A DNA stretch of 64,000 nt from Agrobacterium tumefaciens (GTDB taxonomy: Bacteria; Pseudomonadota; Alphaproteobacteria; Rhizobiales; Rhizobiaceae): contig JAGIAH010000005.1 of assembly GCA_017744915.1 (NCBI GenBank), positions 218,139-282,138 on the forward strand, given 5' to 3'. A program made the translations under genes and the position numbers. Shown one piece after another: positions 55,388 through 64,000 of this stretch; within the stretch, counting starts at the first letter, position 1, and every line of letters begins with the position of its first letter. The notes under the pieces are model-generated. The model was not told the DNA's origin. It ran no database searches and saw only the letters and a program-made list of their open reading frames with translations.

Positions 55388-56575
55388 GTGAGCGAACGCG
55401 CAGCATTTAATTGGCAGGATCCTTTTCTGCTCGAAGACCAACTGACCGATGACGAGCGGATGATCCGCGACAGCGCCGAAGCCTTCGGCAAATCCGAACT
55501 TTTGCCGCGCATTCAGGAAGCCTATCTTTCTGAAACCACAGAACCGGAACTCTTCCGCCTGATGGGCCGCACCGGCCTGCTCGGCGTGACCCTGCCGGAA
55601 GAATATGGCGCGGCCAATGCGAGCTACGTGGCCTATGGCCTCGTCGCCCGCGAGGTGGAGCGTATCGACAGCGGTTACCGCTCGATGATGAGCGTGCAGT
55701 CCTCCCTCGTCATTCACCCGATCTTCGCTTACGGCTCGGACGAGCAGAAGAAGAAATACCTGCCGGGCCTCGTTTCCGGCGAACTGATCGGCTGTTTCGG
55801 CCTGACAGAACCGGATGCCGGCTCCGATCCGGGCGGCATGAAAACCCGCGCCGAAAAGATCGAGGGCGGTTATCGCCTGCGCGGTTCGAAAATGTGGATT
55901 TCCAACGCGCCGATCGCCGATGTTTTCGTCGTCTGGGCGAAATCGGAAGCCCATGGCAACGAGATCCGCGGTTTCGTGCTGGAAAAGGGCATGAAGGGTC
56001 TTTCCGCGCCGAAGATCGGCGGCAAGCTTTCACTGCGCGCCTCCATCACCGGCGAAATCGTCATGGATGGCGTGGAAGTCGGCGAAGATGCATTGCTGCC
56101 GAATGTTTCCGGCCTGAAAGGCCCGTTCGGCTGCCTCAACCGCGCCCGTTATGGCATTTCCTGGGGCGTGATGGGTGCCGCTGAGGATTGCTGGTTCCGT
56201 GCCCGGCAATATGGCCTCGACCGCAAGCAGTTCGGCAAGCCGCTCGCCGGCACGCAGCTTTACCAGAAGAAGCTCGCCGACATGCAGACCGAAATCGCAC
56301 TCGGCCTCCAGGCATCGTTGCGCGTCGGCCGGCTGATGGACGAACATAAGATGGCGCCGGAAATGATCTCCATCGTCAAGCGCAACAATTGCGGCAAGGC
56401 GCTGGATATCGCCCGCCAGGCCCGCGACATGCATGGCGGCAACGGCATCCAGATCGAATATCACGTCATGCGCCACGCCCAGAATCTTGAAACGGTCAAC
56501 ACCTATGAGGGCACGCATGACGTCCACGCGCTGATCCTCGGCCGGGCACAGACGGGTATTCAGGCATTTTTCTGA
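55388..56575 (+). CDS. gcdH: Glutaryl-CoA dehydrogenase
   Basis: A 395-residue acyl-CoA dehydrogenase. It oxidises and decarboxylates glutaryl-CoA to crotonyl-CoA in lysine, hydroxylysine and tryptophan breakdown, using FAD and an electron-transfer flavoprotein. The catalytic base is Glu374 in [10 protein letters not shown], the glutaryl-CoA dehydrogenase version of the motif. [15 protein letters not shown] and WISNAP form the substrate and flavin pocket. The start is GTG 55388, with GGAGG seven bases upstream. It is divergent from a GcvA-type LysR gene. Confidence 0.92.
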   Translation: MSERAAFNWQDPFLLEDQLTDDERMIRDSAEAFGKSELLPRIQEAYLSETTEPELFRLMGRTGLLGVTLPEEYGAANASYVAYGLVAREVERIDSGYRSMMSVQSSLVIHPIFAYGSDEQKKKYLPGLVSGELIGCFGLTEPDAGSDPGGMKTRAEKIEGGYRLRGSKMWISNAPIADVFVVWAKSEAHGNEIRGFVLEKGMKGLSAPKIGGKLSLRASITGEIVMDGVEVGEDALLPNVSGLKGPFGCLNRARYGISWGVMGAAEDCWFRARQYGLDRKQFGKPLAGTQLYQKKLADMQTEIALGLQASLRVGRLMDEHKMAPEMISIVKRNNCGKALDIARQARDMHGGNGIQIEYHVMRHAQNLETVNTYEGTHDVHALILGRAQTGIQAFF

Positions 56576-56628
56576 GGCTTTCTCCGCATCGAGAAGCAGC
56601 TGGATTGACAGAGGCCAGAACCCCTCCT

Positions 56629-56722
56629 TCGCCATGCCCGGGCCTGTCCCGAGCATCTGCAACCATTTGATTTTACGCTCCGTGATTGAAGCTTCGGGAA
56701 AAGCCCGGGGATGACGGCGAGG
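56629..56722. repeat. Palindromic intergenic repeat, family 3 (copy 2)
   Basis: The segment CCCGAGCATCTGCAACCA, then TTGATTTTA and CGTGATTGAA, matches the copy at 7234-7326. Outer arms are GCCATGCCCGGGCC and AAGCCCGGGGATGACG. Confidence 0.65.
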
Positions 56723-56747
56723 GTGAGACACGATTGCCAGCAGATTG

Positions 56748-56778
56748 AGGCCTCCGGAAATCTTTCGGAGGCCTTTTT
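56748..56778 (+). terminator. Intrinsic terminator downstream of gcdH
   Basis: AGGCCTCCG and CGGAGGCCT form a perfect 9-bp stem with a 9-base loop, followed by TTTTT on the plus strand. It lies about 170 bases past the gcdH stop, after the repeat. From here to 57078 no convincing gene is seen. Confidence 0.8.
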
Positions 56779-56892
56779 GTTCAGCCGAGCACAGCGGCTC
56801 GGAACGAGCCGTACACGCCGCTGCCGAACAGGCGCGGTTCGCCCGTGCTGACCTCAATGCCGCGATTTTCCCTTATTCAAAACCGCGGCGAT

Positions 56893-56926
56893 CATAAACT
56901 TGAGTTTTAGAAGAAAGTTATATTGC
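56893..56926 (+). promoter_or_regulatory. AT-rich upstream region with a possible iron-regulator half-site
   Basis: ATAAACTTGAGTTTTAGAA followed by GAAAGTTATATT lies about 150 bases before the siderophore-interacting gene. TTTAGAA equals one half of the ICE motif bound by the rhizobial iron regulator Irr; the second half is poor. A match to a consensus half is weak evidence. Confidence 0.25.
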
Positions 56927-57078
56927 AGCCGCCAAAATCGCCTGTTATGGTTCGCGCATCTTGATGCAACGACGCCGGATCACCCGCCGGAAAATTCCGA
57001 CGCGCGATTATCCGGCCCACCGATCCGGGACAGCGAGACCGCCGATCCCATCGGCAATATCCCAGGAAAGACAAGAGC

Positions 57079-57918
57079 ATGAGCATGCCAGACACCCTAG
57101 CGTCCGCCATTCCGGACCGCACCCCCACACGTCACCGCCACCCAATCCGCCTGCGTACGCTTGATGTCGCACGCGTTGAAAAACTCAGCCGCTCCATGGT
57201 GCGCATCGTCCTTACCGGGCCGGAACTGGAGGGCTTTGCCAACCTCGGTTTTGACGATCACGTCAAGATGTTCTTCCCTGCGCCGGGTGAAACCGAACCA
57301 AGCCTGCCGGTGATCGGCCCGAATGGCATGGAATTTCCGGAAGGCGCGCCGCGCCCGCTGGTGCGTGATTATACCCCGCGCAGCTTCGACGCCGAAAAGG
57401 GTGAACTCGCCATCGATTTCGCCACCCATCATGACGGTCCCGCCAGCAATTGGGCAAAATCCGCCAAAGCGGGTGACCGGGCGTGGATCGCCGGGCCGCG
57501 CGGCTCCTTCATCGTTCCCTTCACCTATGACTGGCATCTGCTGATCGCCGACGACACCGGCCTTCCCGCCCTTGCACGGCGGCTGGAGGAAATGCCCGCG
57601 GGCACCCGTGTCGTGGTGCTGATCGACGTCGAGACGGACGCCGACCGGCTGGAGCTTACGACCAGGGCAGACGCTTCGATCGTCTGGGTCACGCAGCAAT
57701 CCGCAAGCGGCACCGACCATGACGCCTTGAAGGCGGCGCTGCGCCAGCTCGAACTGCCGAAGGGCGATTTCTTCAGTTGGGTCGCATGTGAATCGCAGAC
57801 CGCAAAGGAGGTTCGCGCCATCCTCGTCGGGGAATGCGGTGCAAACCCCAAATGGACCCGCGCTTCCGGTTACTGGCGGCGCGGCGCCAGCGGTGTTCAC
57901 GATCATTTCGATGAGTGA
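57079..57918 (+). CDS. Siderophore-interacting protein (NAD(P)H-dependent ferric-siderophore reductase)
   Basis: A 279-residue ViuB/YqjH-type flavoprotein that reduces Fe(III)-siderophore complexes in the cytoplasm so that iron is released. The FAD-binding signature RDYTPRSFD is near residue 95 and the family's nicotinamide-site elements (LIADDTGLPALARRLE) near residue 155. The C-terminus GYWRRGASGVHDHFDE is diagnostic. No siderophore receptor or transporter is adjacent, so it is a stand-alone iron-release gene. Iron control is expected from the family but not proven by the upstream sequence. Confidence 0.88.
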   Translation: MSMPDTLASAIPDRTPTRHRHPIRLRTLDVARVEKLSRSMVRIVLTGPELEGFANLGFDDHVKMFFPAPGETEPSLPVIGPNGMEFPEGAPRPLVRDYTPRSFDAEKGELAIDFATHHDGPASNWAKSAKAGDRAWIAGPRGSFIVPFTYDWHLLIADDTGLPALARRLEEMPAGTRVVVLIDVETDADRLELTTRADASIVWVTQQSASGTDHDALKAALRQLELPKGDFFSWVACESQTAKEVRAILVGECGANPKWTRASGYWRRGASGVHDHFDE

Positions 57919-58278
57919 GCCGGCAATCCCGGCGCAAACCGTCCCGGACACGCAAAGGTGATGACGGAGTTCGGGACGCTTCTTGCCAAGGCTCCGGACG
58001 ACGAGAGGGCGGCGGGCTTCATTCGCTCGCCCTCATGCGCCTGATCCCGCCGCTTTCGCAACTTGCCGGGCGGCATCTCGATGATGATCTCGTCCGGCAG
58101 CCGAAAGCGGTGGATCATCGAGAAAACGGCTCCGCATCGCCGCGCCTGACGGCCGAGCCTCAGCAAAAAAGAGTGCCGCACAGCGGAGGTCCCTTCCGCT
58201 TCCGCCGCTTTGAAGGCATGCTGTTCATCCGCATCCTTCTCGCGCATTGAGGGAAAAATGACCAATTCTTCCCTCTGA
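57919..58278. other. Gene-poor spacer between the siderophore-interacting and phosphatase genes
   Basis: Open frames exist on both strands (for example a minus-strand frame over 57903-58322), but neither has a recognisable domain or clear Shine-Dalgarno. I see no confident gene in this stretch. Confidence 0.5.
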
Positions 58279-58296
58279 CAGTCATATTTAAAGCAT
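58279..58296 (+). promoter_or_regulatory. Weak candidate PHO box upstream of the PhoX-type gene
   Basis: CAGTCAT-ATTT-AAAGCAT has the 11-base repeat spacing of the PhoB consensus CTGTCAT-N4-CTGTCAT. The first half differs at one position and the second at four. It is placed about 85 bases before the ATG of a phosphatase of a family that is often phosphate-regulated. Confidence 0.35.
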
Positions 58297-58379
58297 CTCT
58301 TCCCGTCATCCGAGTGAAACACTCAGCCGGTACGCAGCCTGTTGGAATGATTCCAAACATTGAACGGTGGAGACACGAC

Positions 58380-60293
58380 ATGACCGACATCGATACGAGC
58401 AAGCTGTCCTGGGACGAGTGGGACGAACTGCAAAACCCGCCGCCGGCCGAAACCGATTTCGACCGCGTGGTCGAAAGCGCGATCTCCCGCCGCGGTTTTC
58501 TCGGCGGCGTGCTCGCCTTCGGCTCGGCGGCAGCCGCCATGGGCACGCTCGGCAACCTGATGACCAGCACCTCGGCCGAAGCGCAGGAAGCCGCTGCCGG
58601 CCGCTTCCCCTTCAAGCCGGTGGCGGCCGCCACCGACCACACCATCCATGTGCCGGAAGGTTACAACTGGAAGCCGCTTGCCAAGTGGGGCCAGCCGCTT
58701 TTCTCCAACGTTCCCGATCTCGACTCCGCCAAGGGCGTCAGCGTTGAAAACTCCGACAAGGTCTTCGGCGAAAACACCGACGGCATGGAACTCTTCATGG
58801 TCGGCAGCCACCAGCTCATCGCCGTCAACCACGAATATGTGAACCCGGAAACCAACCTGCCGCACGCTGAAAAGGGCAACCCGACGACGGCCGACGACGT
58901 GAAGATCCTGCAGAACATGCAGGGCGTCACCGTCATGGAAGTCGCCGAAGGCAAGGATGGCTGGGAAATCGTTCTCGACAGCCCGTTCAACCGCCGTATC
59001 CACCACAACACGCCGATGAAGCTTTCCGGCCCGGCCGCCGGCTCCGATCTCGTCAAGACCGCCGCCGACCCGAAGGGTGTCAACTGTCTCGGAACCTTCA
59101 ACAATTGCGGCGCCGGCCGCACGCCCTGGGGCACCTACCTCACCTGCGAGGAAAACTTCAACGGCTATTTCGGCACCGCCGACGCCGCCTTCAAGCTGCC
59201 TGACGACTACAAGCGTTATGGCATCGTTGCCGAGACGCGCTACGCCTATGAAAAGTTCGACGAACGTTTCGATGTTGCCAGGAACCCCAACGAGCCGCGC
59301 CGTGCCGGTTACGTGGTCGAGATCGATCCTTCGGACGCCTCCTCCACCCCGGTCAAGCGCACCGCACTCGGCCGCATCAAGCACGAAAACGCCGCCGTGG
59401 TGATTGCCCGCGACGGCCGCGTCGTGGTTTACATGGGTGACGACGAGCGTGGCGAATTCCTCTATAAATTCGTCTCCAACGGCATCTATGTGCCGGGCGG
59501 CGACACCTCGAAGCTGTTGGACGAAGGCACGCTCCACGTCGCGAAATTTTCGGATGACGGCGTCGGCGAATGGGTGGCGCTCACGCCCGCAACCACCGGC
59601 ATGAAGATCGATGAAATCTGCGTCTTCACCCGACAGGCCGCTTCCAAGGTCGGTGCGACGACGATGGACCGCCCGGAATGGGTTGCCATCAACCCGGTCG
59701 CCATCGAGGCCTATTGCGCGCTGACCAACAACAGCCGCCGCGGCGAAATGAAAGATGGCAAGCTGCGCGCCAATGCCGGCGGCGACGCCATGGCGATCAA
59801 TGCCGCCAACCCGCGCGAGAAGAACGAATATGGCCAGATCGTTCGCTGGTATCCGGAAAATGACGACCATGCCGACGCAAAGTTCAAGTGGGACCTGTTC
59901 TGCATGGCCGGCAACCCCACCGTTCACAAGGACACATATGCCGGCTCCGCAAACATCAACGAAGGCAACATGTTCAACTCGCCTGACGGCATGATGTTTG
60001 ACTCGACAGGCCTGCTCTGGATCCAGACCGATGGCGAAGACAGCAACGAAGGCAATTTCGCCGGCCAGGGCAACAACCAGATGCTGGCGGGCGATCCGGC
60101 CACCGGGCGCATCGAGCGCTTCCTGACCGCGCCGAAGGGTTCCGAAGTCACCGGCCAGACCTGGTCGGGTGACAAGCGCACCCACTTCGTCGGCATCCAG
60201 CACCCCGACGCCCCCTTCCCGGATGGCGAAGGCAAGCTGCCGCGCTCGACCGTCATCGCCATCAAGCGCGACGACAACGCGCAGATCGGCTGA
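58380..60293 (+). CDS. PhoX-family (DUF839) alkaline phosphatase-like protein, Tat-exported
   Basis: A 637-residue PhoX/DUF839 protein with a twin-arginine signal around Arg37-Arg38 (SRRGFLGGVLAFGSAAAA), preceded by about 35 residues of acidic cytoplasmic leader. PhoX enzymes are periplasmic Ca/Fe-dependent phosphatases. Family segments here include HENAAVVIARDGRVVVYMGDDERGEFLYKFVS and the C-terminal GDKRTHFVGIQHPD. The start MTDIDTSKLS (58380) has GGTGG upstream; a frame 22 codons longer is open but unlikely. A terminator follows at 60348. Confidence 0.85.
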   Translation: MTDIDTSKLSWDEWDELQNPPPAETDFDRVVESAISRRGFLGGVLAFGSAAAAMGTLGNLMTSTSAEAQEAAAGRFPFKPVAAATDHTIHVPEGYNWKPLAKWGQPLFSNVPDLDSAKGVSVENSDKVFGENTDGMELFMVGSHQLIAVNHEYVNPETNLPHAEKGNPTTADDVKILQNMQGVTVMEVAEGKDGWEIVLDSPFNRRIHHNTPMKLSGPAAGSDLVKTAADPKGVNCLGTFNNCGAGRTPWGTYLTCEENFNGYFGTADAAFKLPDDYKRYGIVAETRYAYEKFDERFDVARNPNEPRRAGYVVEIDPSDASSTPVKRTALGRIKHENAAVVIARDGRVVVYMGDDERGEFLYKFVSNGIYVPGGDTSKLLDEGTLHVAKFSDDGVGEWVALTPATTGMKIDEICVFTRQAASKVGATTMDRPEWVAINPVAIEAYCALTNNSRRGEMKDGKLRANAGGDAMAINAANPREKNEYGQIVRWYPENDDHADAKFKWDLFCMAGNPTVHKDTYAGSANINEGNMFNSPDGMMFDSTGLLWIQTDGEDSNEGNFAGQGNNQMLAGDPATGRIERFLTAPKGSEVTGQTWSGDKRTHFVGIQHPDAPFPDGEGKLPRSTVIAIKRDDNAQIG

Positions 60294-60315
60294 CACAGGG
60301 TTGAAGGAAACCTGG

Positions 60316-60332
60316 CCGCGGCTTAGCCGCGG
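60316..60332 (+). other. Short hairpin after the PhoX-type gene
   Basis: CCGCGGC-TTA-GCCGCGG is a perfect 7-bp stem between the stop codon and the terminator, with no T-run. Possible message-stabilising or upstream terminator element. Confidence 0.4.
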
Positions 60333-60347
60333 TTCGGTTCGATATGG

Positions 60348-60386
60348 AAACGCCGTGCACCGCAAGGATGCACGGCGTTTTCTTTG
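60348..60386 (+). terminator. Intrinsic terminator of the PhoX-type gene
   Basis: AAACGCCGTGCA and TGCACGGCGTTT form a perfect 12-bp stem with a 9-base loop, followed by TCTTTG. Confidence 0.85.
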
Positions 60387-60524
60387 TTGCAATCGAAAGG
60401 CGGCTTCGCCCCCCGCCGTGAACCGCCACATGTGAGCGCTCTCAGCCCGCCCTCAACGACAGGGCGGGCCATGGCGACCGGCAAACCGGCTTTCGCCTTC
60501 GCCGGTTAGGCGCCGCGCCTGCCC

Positions 60525-61835
60525 TCAGGCCTGCCGGAAGGTGCGGTTTGCCTGATCGAGCAAAGGCTTGAGGAAATACGACAACACGCTTCTTTCGCCG
60601 GTGGTGATGAAGGCTTCCACCGGCATGCCGGGCATGAGGCTGAATTCTCCCAGCCGCTTTATCTGCTCCTGCGAGGTGGCGACGCGCACGATATAATAGC
60701 TCGCGCCCGTTCGCTGATCGACCGTCACATCCGCCGAAATGCGCTCCACCGTGCCGGTGATTTCCGGTGTCGTTTTCTGGTTGAAGGCCGAAAAGCGCAG
60801 GTTCGTCGCCTGACCGTAATAGATCTGGTCGATATCCTGCGGCGCGACCTTGGCCTCCACCACCAGCTTGTCGACCTCCGGCACGATCATCATGATCTGC
60901 TCACCCGGCGCGATGACGCCACCGACCGTGTGCACGGCAAGCTGATGCACGACGCCATTTTGCGGTGCGAGAATATCGACACGTTTCAGCTGGTCTTCGG
61001 CCGCAACCCGCCGCTCGACATATTCGCCGATGCGGGCGTCCATTTCACGCAGGTCGGAGCCGACCTCCTCCGACCATTGCTCGTCGATCTGCAGGATTTG
61101 CAGCGCGGTTTCGCTGATCTTCGCCTCGACCCCGGCAATGCCCGCCATCAGCCGGCCGATATCGCCTTCGATATCGGTCGACTGACGTTCCAGCGTGCTG
61201 AGCCGGCTTTTTTCCATCAGGCCCCTTTCATGCAGGGAGCGAAAGCGGCTCAGCTCCTCATCAACCATGCCCTGTTCGCGAAAATTTGCCGCGCGCTCGG
61301 CCTCCATGCCCGCGATCTCATCGCGAAGCTGCAGCACGCGCTGTTCGAGCTGGCGTTTTTTGCTTTCACGAACGGCCTTGCGGGTTTCGAAAAGACGCTG
61401 CTCGGCGTCCATCGTCGCGGCAATCTCGCCATCGCCACCACGGTTGAGCAGGGTTTGCGGAAACACCACCTTGCCGGTCCGGTCACGCTCGCTCTCCAGC
61501 CGCGCCTTGCGGGCGGTGAACTGATCGAGGCTTTTGACGATGATGGCCAGATTGGCCCGCGTCATCGTCGCATCGATGCGCATGACGACATCGCCCGCCT
61601 TTACCCGGTCGCCCTCGCGCACCATCAATTCGCTGACGACGCCGCCGACCGGATGCTGGACCTTTTTCAGGCTGGTTTCCACCACCAGCGAACCCTGCGC
61701 GATGACCGCGCCGACGATCTCGGTGCCAACCGCCCAACCGCCGAAGAGACCCGTCAGGGTGAGAAAGCCGAGCCCGCCGACCAGAAGGTGGCTGCGGATC
61801 GAGCGTCTGAGTGTCTGCCATTCGTCCATTTTCAT
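60525..61835 (-). CDS. Type I secretion membrane fusion protein, HlyD family
   Basis: A 436-residue PrsE/AprE-like periplasmic adaptor that links the inner-membrane ABC exporter to an outer-membrane channel. A single membrane anchor lies at about residues 20-42. The lipoyl half-motifs surround a long coiled coil at about residues 100-270 (ESKKRQLEQRVLQLRDEIAGME). The barrel and C-terminal HlyD domain follow (VDILAPQNGVVHQLAVHTVGG). The ATG overlaps the exporter stop by four bases. It completes a type I system with 61832-63583, apart from the TolC-type channel, which is not in the window. Confidence 0.9.
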   Translation of the reverse strand: MKMDEWQTLRRSIRSHLLVGGLGFLTLTGLFGGWAVGTEIVGAVIAQGSLVVETSLKKVQHPVGGVVSELMVREGDRVKAGDVVMRIDATMTRANLAIIVKSLDQFTARKARLESERDRTGKVVFPQTLLNRGGDGEIAATMDAEQRLFETRKAVRESKKRQLEQRVLQLRDEIAGMEAERAANFREQGMVDEELSRFRSLHERGLMEKSRLSTLERQSTDIEGDIGRLMAGIAGVEAKISETALQILQIDEQWSEEVGSDLREMDARIGEYVERRVAAEDQLKRVDILAPQNGVVHQLAVHTVGGVIAPGEQIMMIVPEVDKLVVEAKVAPQDIDQIYYGQATNLRFSAFNQKTTPEITGTVERISADVTVDQRTGASYYIVRVATSQEQIKRLGEFSLMPGMPVEAFITTGERSVLSYFLKPLLDQANRTFRQA

Positions 61836-63583
61836 ACCTTTCCTGCTTCCGCGGCCTGTACGACCTTGAGGGCGCCGGCCGCACCGCCGACCGGGCGCAA
61901 CACCTTGGCAAGCACCTCCTCCTTCGCGCCAAAAGCCTGCTGGCGGCCATCGGCGAGCATCAGCACCTTGTCCACGGCCAAAAGCGCGCTCGGGCGGTGG
62001 GCGATGACGACGGCCACGCCGCCACGCTCGCGAATGCCGAGAATGGCCGCCGTCAGCGCATCCTCACCTTCAGAATCGAGGTTGGAATTCGGCTCGTCGA
62101 GCACGACGAGGAAAGGATCGCCATAAAGTGCCCGTGCAAGGGCGATCCTCTGTTTTTGCCCCGCCGAGAGTTGCCGTCCGGTTTCGCCCACTTCGGTGGA
62201 ATAGCCATCCGGCAGGCTGACGACGAGATCATGAATACGTGCCGCACGCACCGCCGCGATGATCTTTTCCGAACTCGCCTGCCGGTCGAAGGAGGCGATG
62301 TTTTCGGCGATGGTGCCGTCCAGCAATTCGATCGCCTGCGGCATGTAACCGATGTGGCGGGCCAGCGCCTCGGCCGGCCATTGATCCAGCGTCGCACCGT
62401 CCAGCCGGATTGTGCCCTTGAGCGGCCGCCACAGACCAACAAGCAGCCATGCCAGCGAACTCTTGCCCGAGCCGCTCGCCCCGATCACGCCAAGGGCGCT
62501 GCCAGCCGAAAGCGCAAAGGCGACGTCCTGCAGAACCGGCTCGGCCGCCTCCGGCGGAACGGCGCTGACACGCTCGACGGATAGCTGGGCCTCAGGCGTC
62601 GGCAGGTCCATGCGCGTGCCCGCATCCGGCAGCAGCGCCAGTGTTTTTTCGAGGCGGCGGCGGCTTTGCCGGGCGGCGATGAAGCCTTTCCAGTTGGCAA
62701 TGGCGAGATCGACCGGCGCGAGCGCACGCGCCGACAGGATGGAACCGGCGATGATGATGCCGGGTGTCGCCTGCTCATTGATGACCAGCCAGGCCCCGAC
62801 GGCCAGAATACCGGATTGCAACAGCATGCGCAGCACCTTGCTCGCCACGCCGAAACCGGAGGCGATGTCGCTTGCCGACCTTTGTTCGCGGACATAAGCG
62901 CGGTTATCCGCCTGCCAGCGATCCCGCAGGGGTGTGCCCATGCCCATGACGGCGATGATATCGGCATTACGGCGCGTGGTCTCCATCAGCCGGTTGCGCT
63001 TTGAAGCATGTTGCGCGGCCTCCTCCACGGGACGCCGGGAAACCAGCTCCGTCATCAGCGTGAATGCCGTGAGAATGGCGGCGCCGCCAAGCGCCGTGAT
63101 ACCGAGCCAGAAATGAAAGGCGAAGCAGATGGCGATATAAAAAGGCAGCCATGGCAGGTCGAAAAGCGCGGTCGGTCCGCTTCCCGACAGGAAAGAACGG
63201 ATCGTATCGAGATCACGAAGCGGTTGCGCCTGACGGCCGCTGACCGGCAGGCGCAATTGCAGGCCAATCACCGCATCGTAAACCCTGGAGGACAAAAGCT
63301 GATCGAGACGATCGGAAATACGCACCAGCAAACGCCCGCGCACCGCATCGAAAAGACCCTGAAACGCATAAAGCACCACCACGATGGCTAAAAGCGCCAC
63401 CAGCGTCGGCAGGCTTCGGCTCGGCAGGACGCGGTCATAGACCTCCATCATGAACAGAGAGCCGGTGAGATAAAGAATATTGACCAGAGCACTCATCAAG
63501 CCGATGCCGATGAAGGCGCCGGCGCAGCCGGCGAACACGCCCTTGAAATGGCGAACATTATTATTGGCAGATTGAAAACGCAT
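61832..63583 (-). CDS. Type I secretion ABC exporter (PrsD/AprD-type)
   Basis: A 583-residue half-size ABC exporter with an N-terminal six-helix membrane domain (about residues 20-310) and a C-terminal ATPase. Walker A is GASGSGKSS near residue 368. The signature is LSAGQKQR, the AprD/PrsD form of LSGGQ, and Walker B is FLVVLDEPNSNLD. The start MRFQSANNNV (63583) was chosen over a frame 36 codons longer. It directly follows an RTX-protein gene, so the RTX protein is the expected cargo. Closest known relatives export proteases, lipases or glycanases. Confidence 0.9.
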   Translation of the reverse strand: MRFQSANNNVRHFKGVFAGCAGAFIGIGLMSALVNILYLTGSLFMMEVYDRVLPSRSLPTLVALLAIVVVLYAFQGLFDAVRGRLLVRISDRLDQLLSSRVYDAVIGLQLRLPVSGRQAQPLRDLDTIRSFLSGSGPTALFDLPWLPFYIAICFAFHFWLGITALGGAAILTAFTLMTELVSRRPVEEAAQHASKRNRLMETTRRNADIIAVMGMGTPLRDRWQADNRAYVREQRSASDIASGFGVASKVLRMLLQSGILAVGAWLVINEQATPGIIIAGSILSARALAPVDLAIANWKGFIAARQSRRRLEKTLALLPDAGTRMDLPTPEAQLSVERVSAVPPEAAEPVLQDVAFALSAGSALGVIGASGSGKSSLAWLLVGLWRPLKGTIRLDGATLDQWPAEALARHIGYMPQAIELLDGTIAENIASFDRQASSEKIIAAVRAARIHDLVVSLPDGYSTEVGETGRQLSAGQKQRIALARALYGDPFLVVLDEPNSNLDSEGEDALTAAILGIRERGGVAVVIAHRPSALLAVDKVLMLADGRQQAFGAKEEVLAKVLRPVGGAAGALKVVQAAEAGKV

Positions 63584-63660
63584 TTTTACTATCCGTTGAG
63601 ATCGCGACTGCCGTAACACCCGGCAACAACACGCCGGTGACAGCCGTCCGCAAACGTGGA

Positions 63661-63688
63661 AAGGGCGCAACCTTCGGGATGCGCCCTT
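63661..63688 (-). terminator. Stem-loop between the RTX gene and the exporter
   Basis: AAGGGCGCA / TGCGCCCTT is a perfect 9-bp stem with a 10-base loop, six bases after the RTX stop codon and followed by TTTCC on the minus strand. It is likely a partial terminator that lets the cargo gene be expressed above its secretion genes. Confidence 0.65.
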
Positions 63689-63694
63689 CATGGA

Positions 63695-64000
63695 TCATGC
63701 GAAGCGGAAGTCGTCGATGACGAACTGCTCGGTCTTGACGCCATCGAAAGTGATGGTCGAACCATCCTTGAAGGCGATTTCCGCGCCGTTTGCGCCATCG
63801 GTGAAGGCGCCGGAGGCGATCAGCGCCTGGTAATCGGCAAACACATCCTTCGAAAGCTCAACCACATCCTTGCCGTCAATCCCGGCCTGGAAGTCCGTCA
63901 CCACATCCCGGCCGCTGCCGGCCGCAAAGACGAAGCGATCCGCGCCGCTGCCGCCGGTCAGCACATCGTTGCCGGCACCGCCGCTCAGCGTGTCGTCACC
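63695..64000 (-). CDS. RTX (hemolysin-type calcium-binding repeat) protein, C-terminal part
   Basis: The frame runs from the window edge to a stop at 63695-63697 and gives 101 residues. GGAGNDVLTGGSGADRFVF contains the nonapeptide GGxGxDxLx repeats that bind calcium after secretion. The chain continues with the VVTDFQAGIDGKDVVEL segment common in RTX C-termini and ends with a hydrophobic and acidic tail (EQFVIDDFRFA) of the kind that acts as an uncleaved type I secretion signal. The N-terminal catalytic part lies beyond the window. Confidence 0.85.
   Translation of the reverse strand, partial: GDDTLSGGAGNDVLTGGSGADRFVFAAGSGRDVVTDFQAGIDGKDVVELSKDVFADYQALIASGAFTDGANGAEIAFKDGSTITFDGVKTEQFVIDDFRFA

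Noticed and set aside
56780..56880. Minus-strand reading frame ending GVYGSFRAAVLG that looks like a protein C-terminus
   Set aside because: No start codon before an upstream stop and only about 30 codons; could be a remnant but cannot be supported.
57903..58322. Minus-strand open frame of 139 codons between the siderophore-interacting and PhoX-type genes
   Set aside because: No recognisable domain, no convincing ribosome site, overlaps the 3' end of a real gene, and an equally long frame exists on the plus strand.
58323..60431. Minus-strand open frame of about 700 codons opposite the PhoX-type gene
   Set aside because: Long only because of GC-rich codon bias; the plus strand carries the Tat signal and family motifs.

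Overview
The window looks like a chromosomal segment of an Agrobacterium/Rhizobium-group alphaproteobacterium, probably close to the Agrobacterium tumefaciens/fabrum complex. The evidence is high-GC codon use, many ABC importers with periplasmic binding proteins, SorC/RpiR/IclR/LysR/LacI regulators, an smo-type polyol operon, and RIME-like palindromic intergenic repeats of the rhizobial kind. The genus assignment is from recognition of gene content, not from a search. No rRNA, tRNA, CRISPR array, prophage, transposase or replication origin is visible, and the segment reads as ordinary vertically inherited accessory metabolism.

Layout. 1-2657: the end of sitA, then sitBCD (Mn/Fe importer). 2767-2940: a 57-residue DUF1328 membrane protein. 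2996-4697: a DHRS6-like short-chain dehydrogenase divergent from an IclR regulator. 5024-7192: transaldolase divergent from a SorC-type regulator. 7505-10512: DNA repair and housekeeping (an Ada-like methyltransferase, a DUF2244 protein, endonuclease III, a CysZ-like protein). 10813-11643: an RpiR regulator. 11866-21853 (minus strand): a polyol operon, smoC-smoE-smoF-smoG-smoK-smoS-mtlK-HAD phosphatase-FGGY kinase, for import and oxidation of sorbitol, mannitol and arabitol-like sugars.

22162-46604: a region rich in peptide-type ABC importers, each next to an amide- or peptide-bond hydrolase. Module A (22162-29302) has a double ATPase and an M20 amidohydrolase on the minus strand and a binding protein and two permeases on the plus strand. 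Module B (30485-36658) has LysR, a binding protein, two permeases and an amidase, but no ATPase gene. Module C (36947-43287) has an M19 dipeptidase, a binding protein, two permeases and two ATPases. Between and after them lie an RHH protein, a DJ-1/PfpI protein, a phosphoribosyltransferase, a second M20 hydrolase and an orphan DnaB-like P-loop protein.

46655-54272 (minus strand): a compact operon of LacI regulator, binding protein, two permeases, ATPase, nucleoside hydrolase and adenine deaminase, headed by a perfect 20-bp palindrome. It reads as a self-regulated purine-nucleoside uptake and salvage system and is the best candidate here for an under-described system. 54371-56575: a GcvA-type LysR regulator divergent from glutaryl-CoA dehydrogenase. 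57079-57918: a siderophore-interacting (ferric reductase) protein. 58380-60293: a Tat-exported PhoX-type phosphatase. 60525-64000 (minus strand): a type I secretion fusion protein, its ABC exporter, and the C-terminus of an RTX protein that is probably the cargo.

Start codons were chosen by ribosome-binding sites, operon overlaps and family alignment from memory. No homology search could be run.
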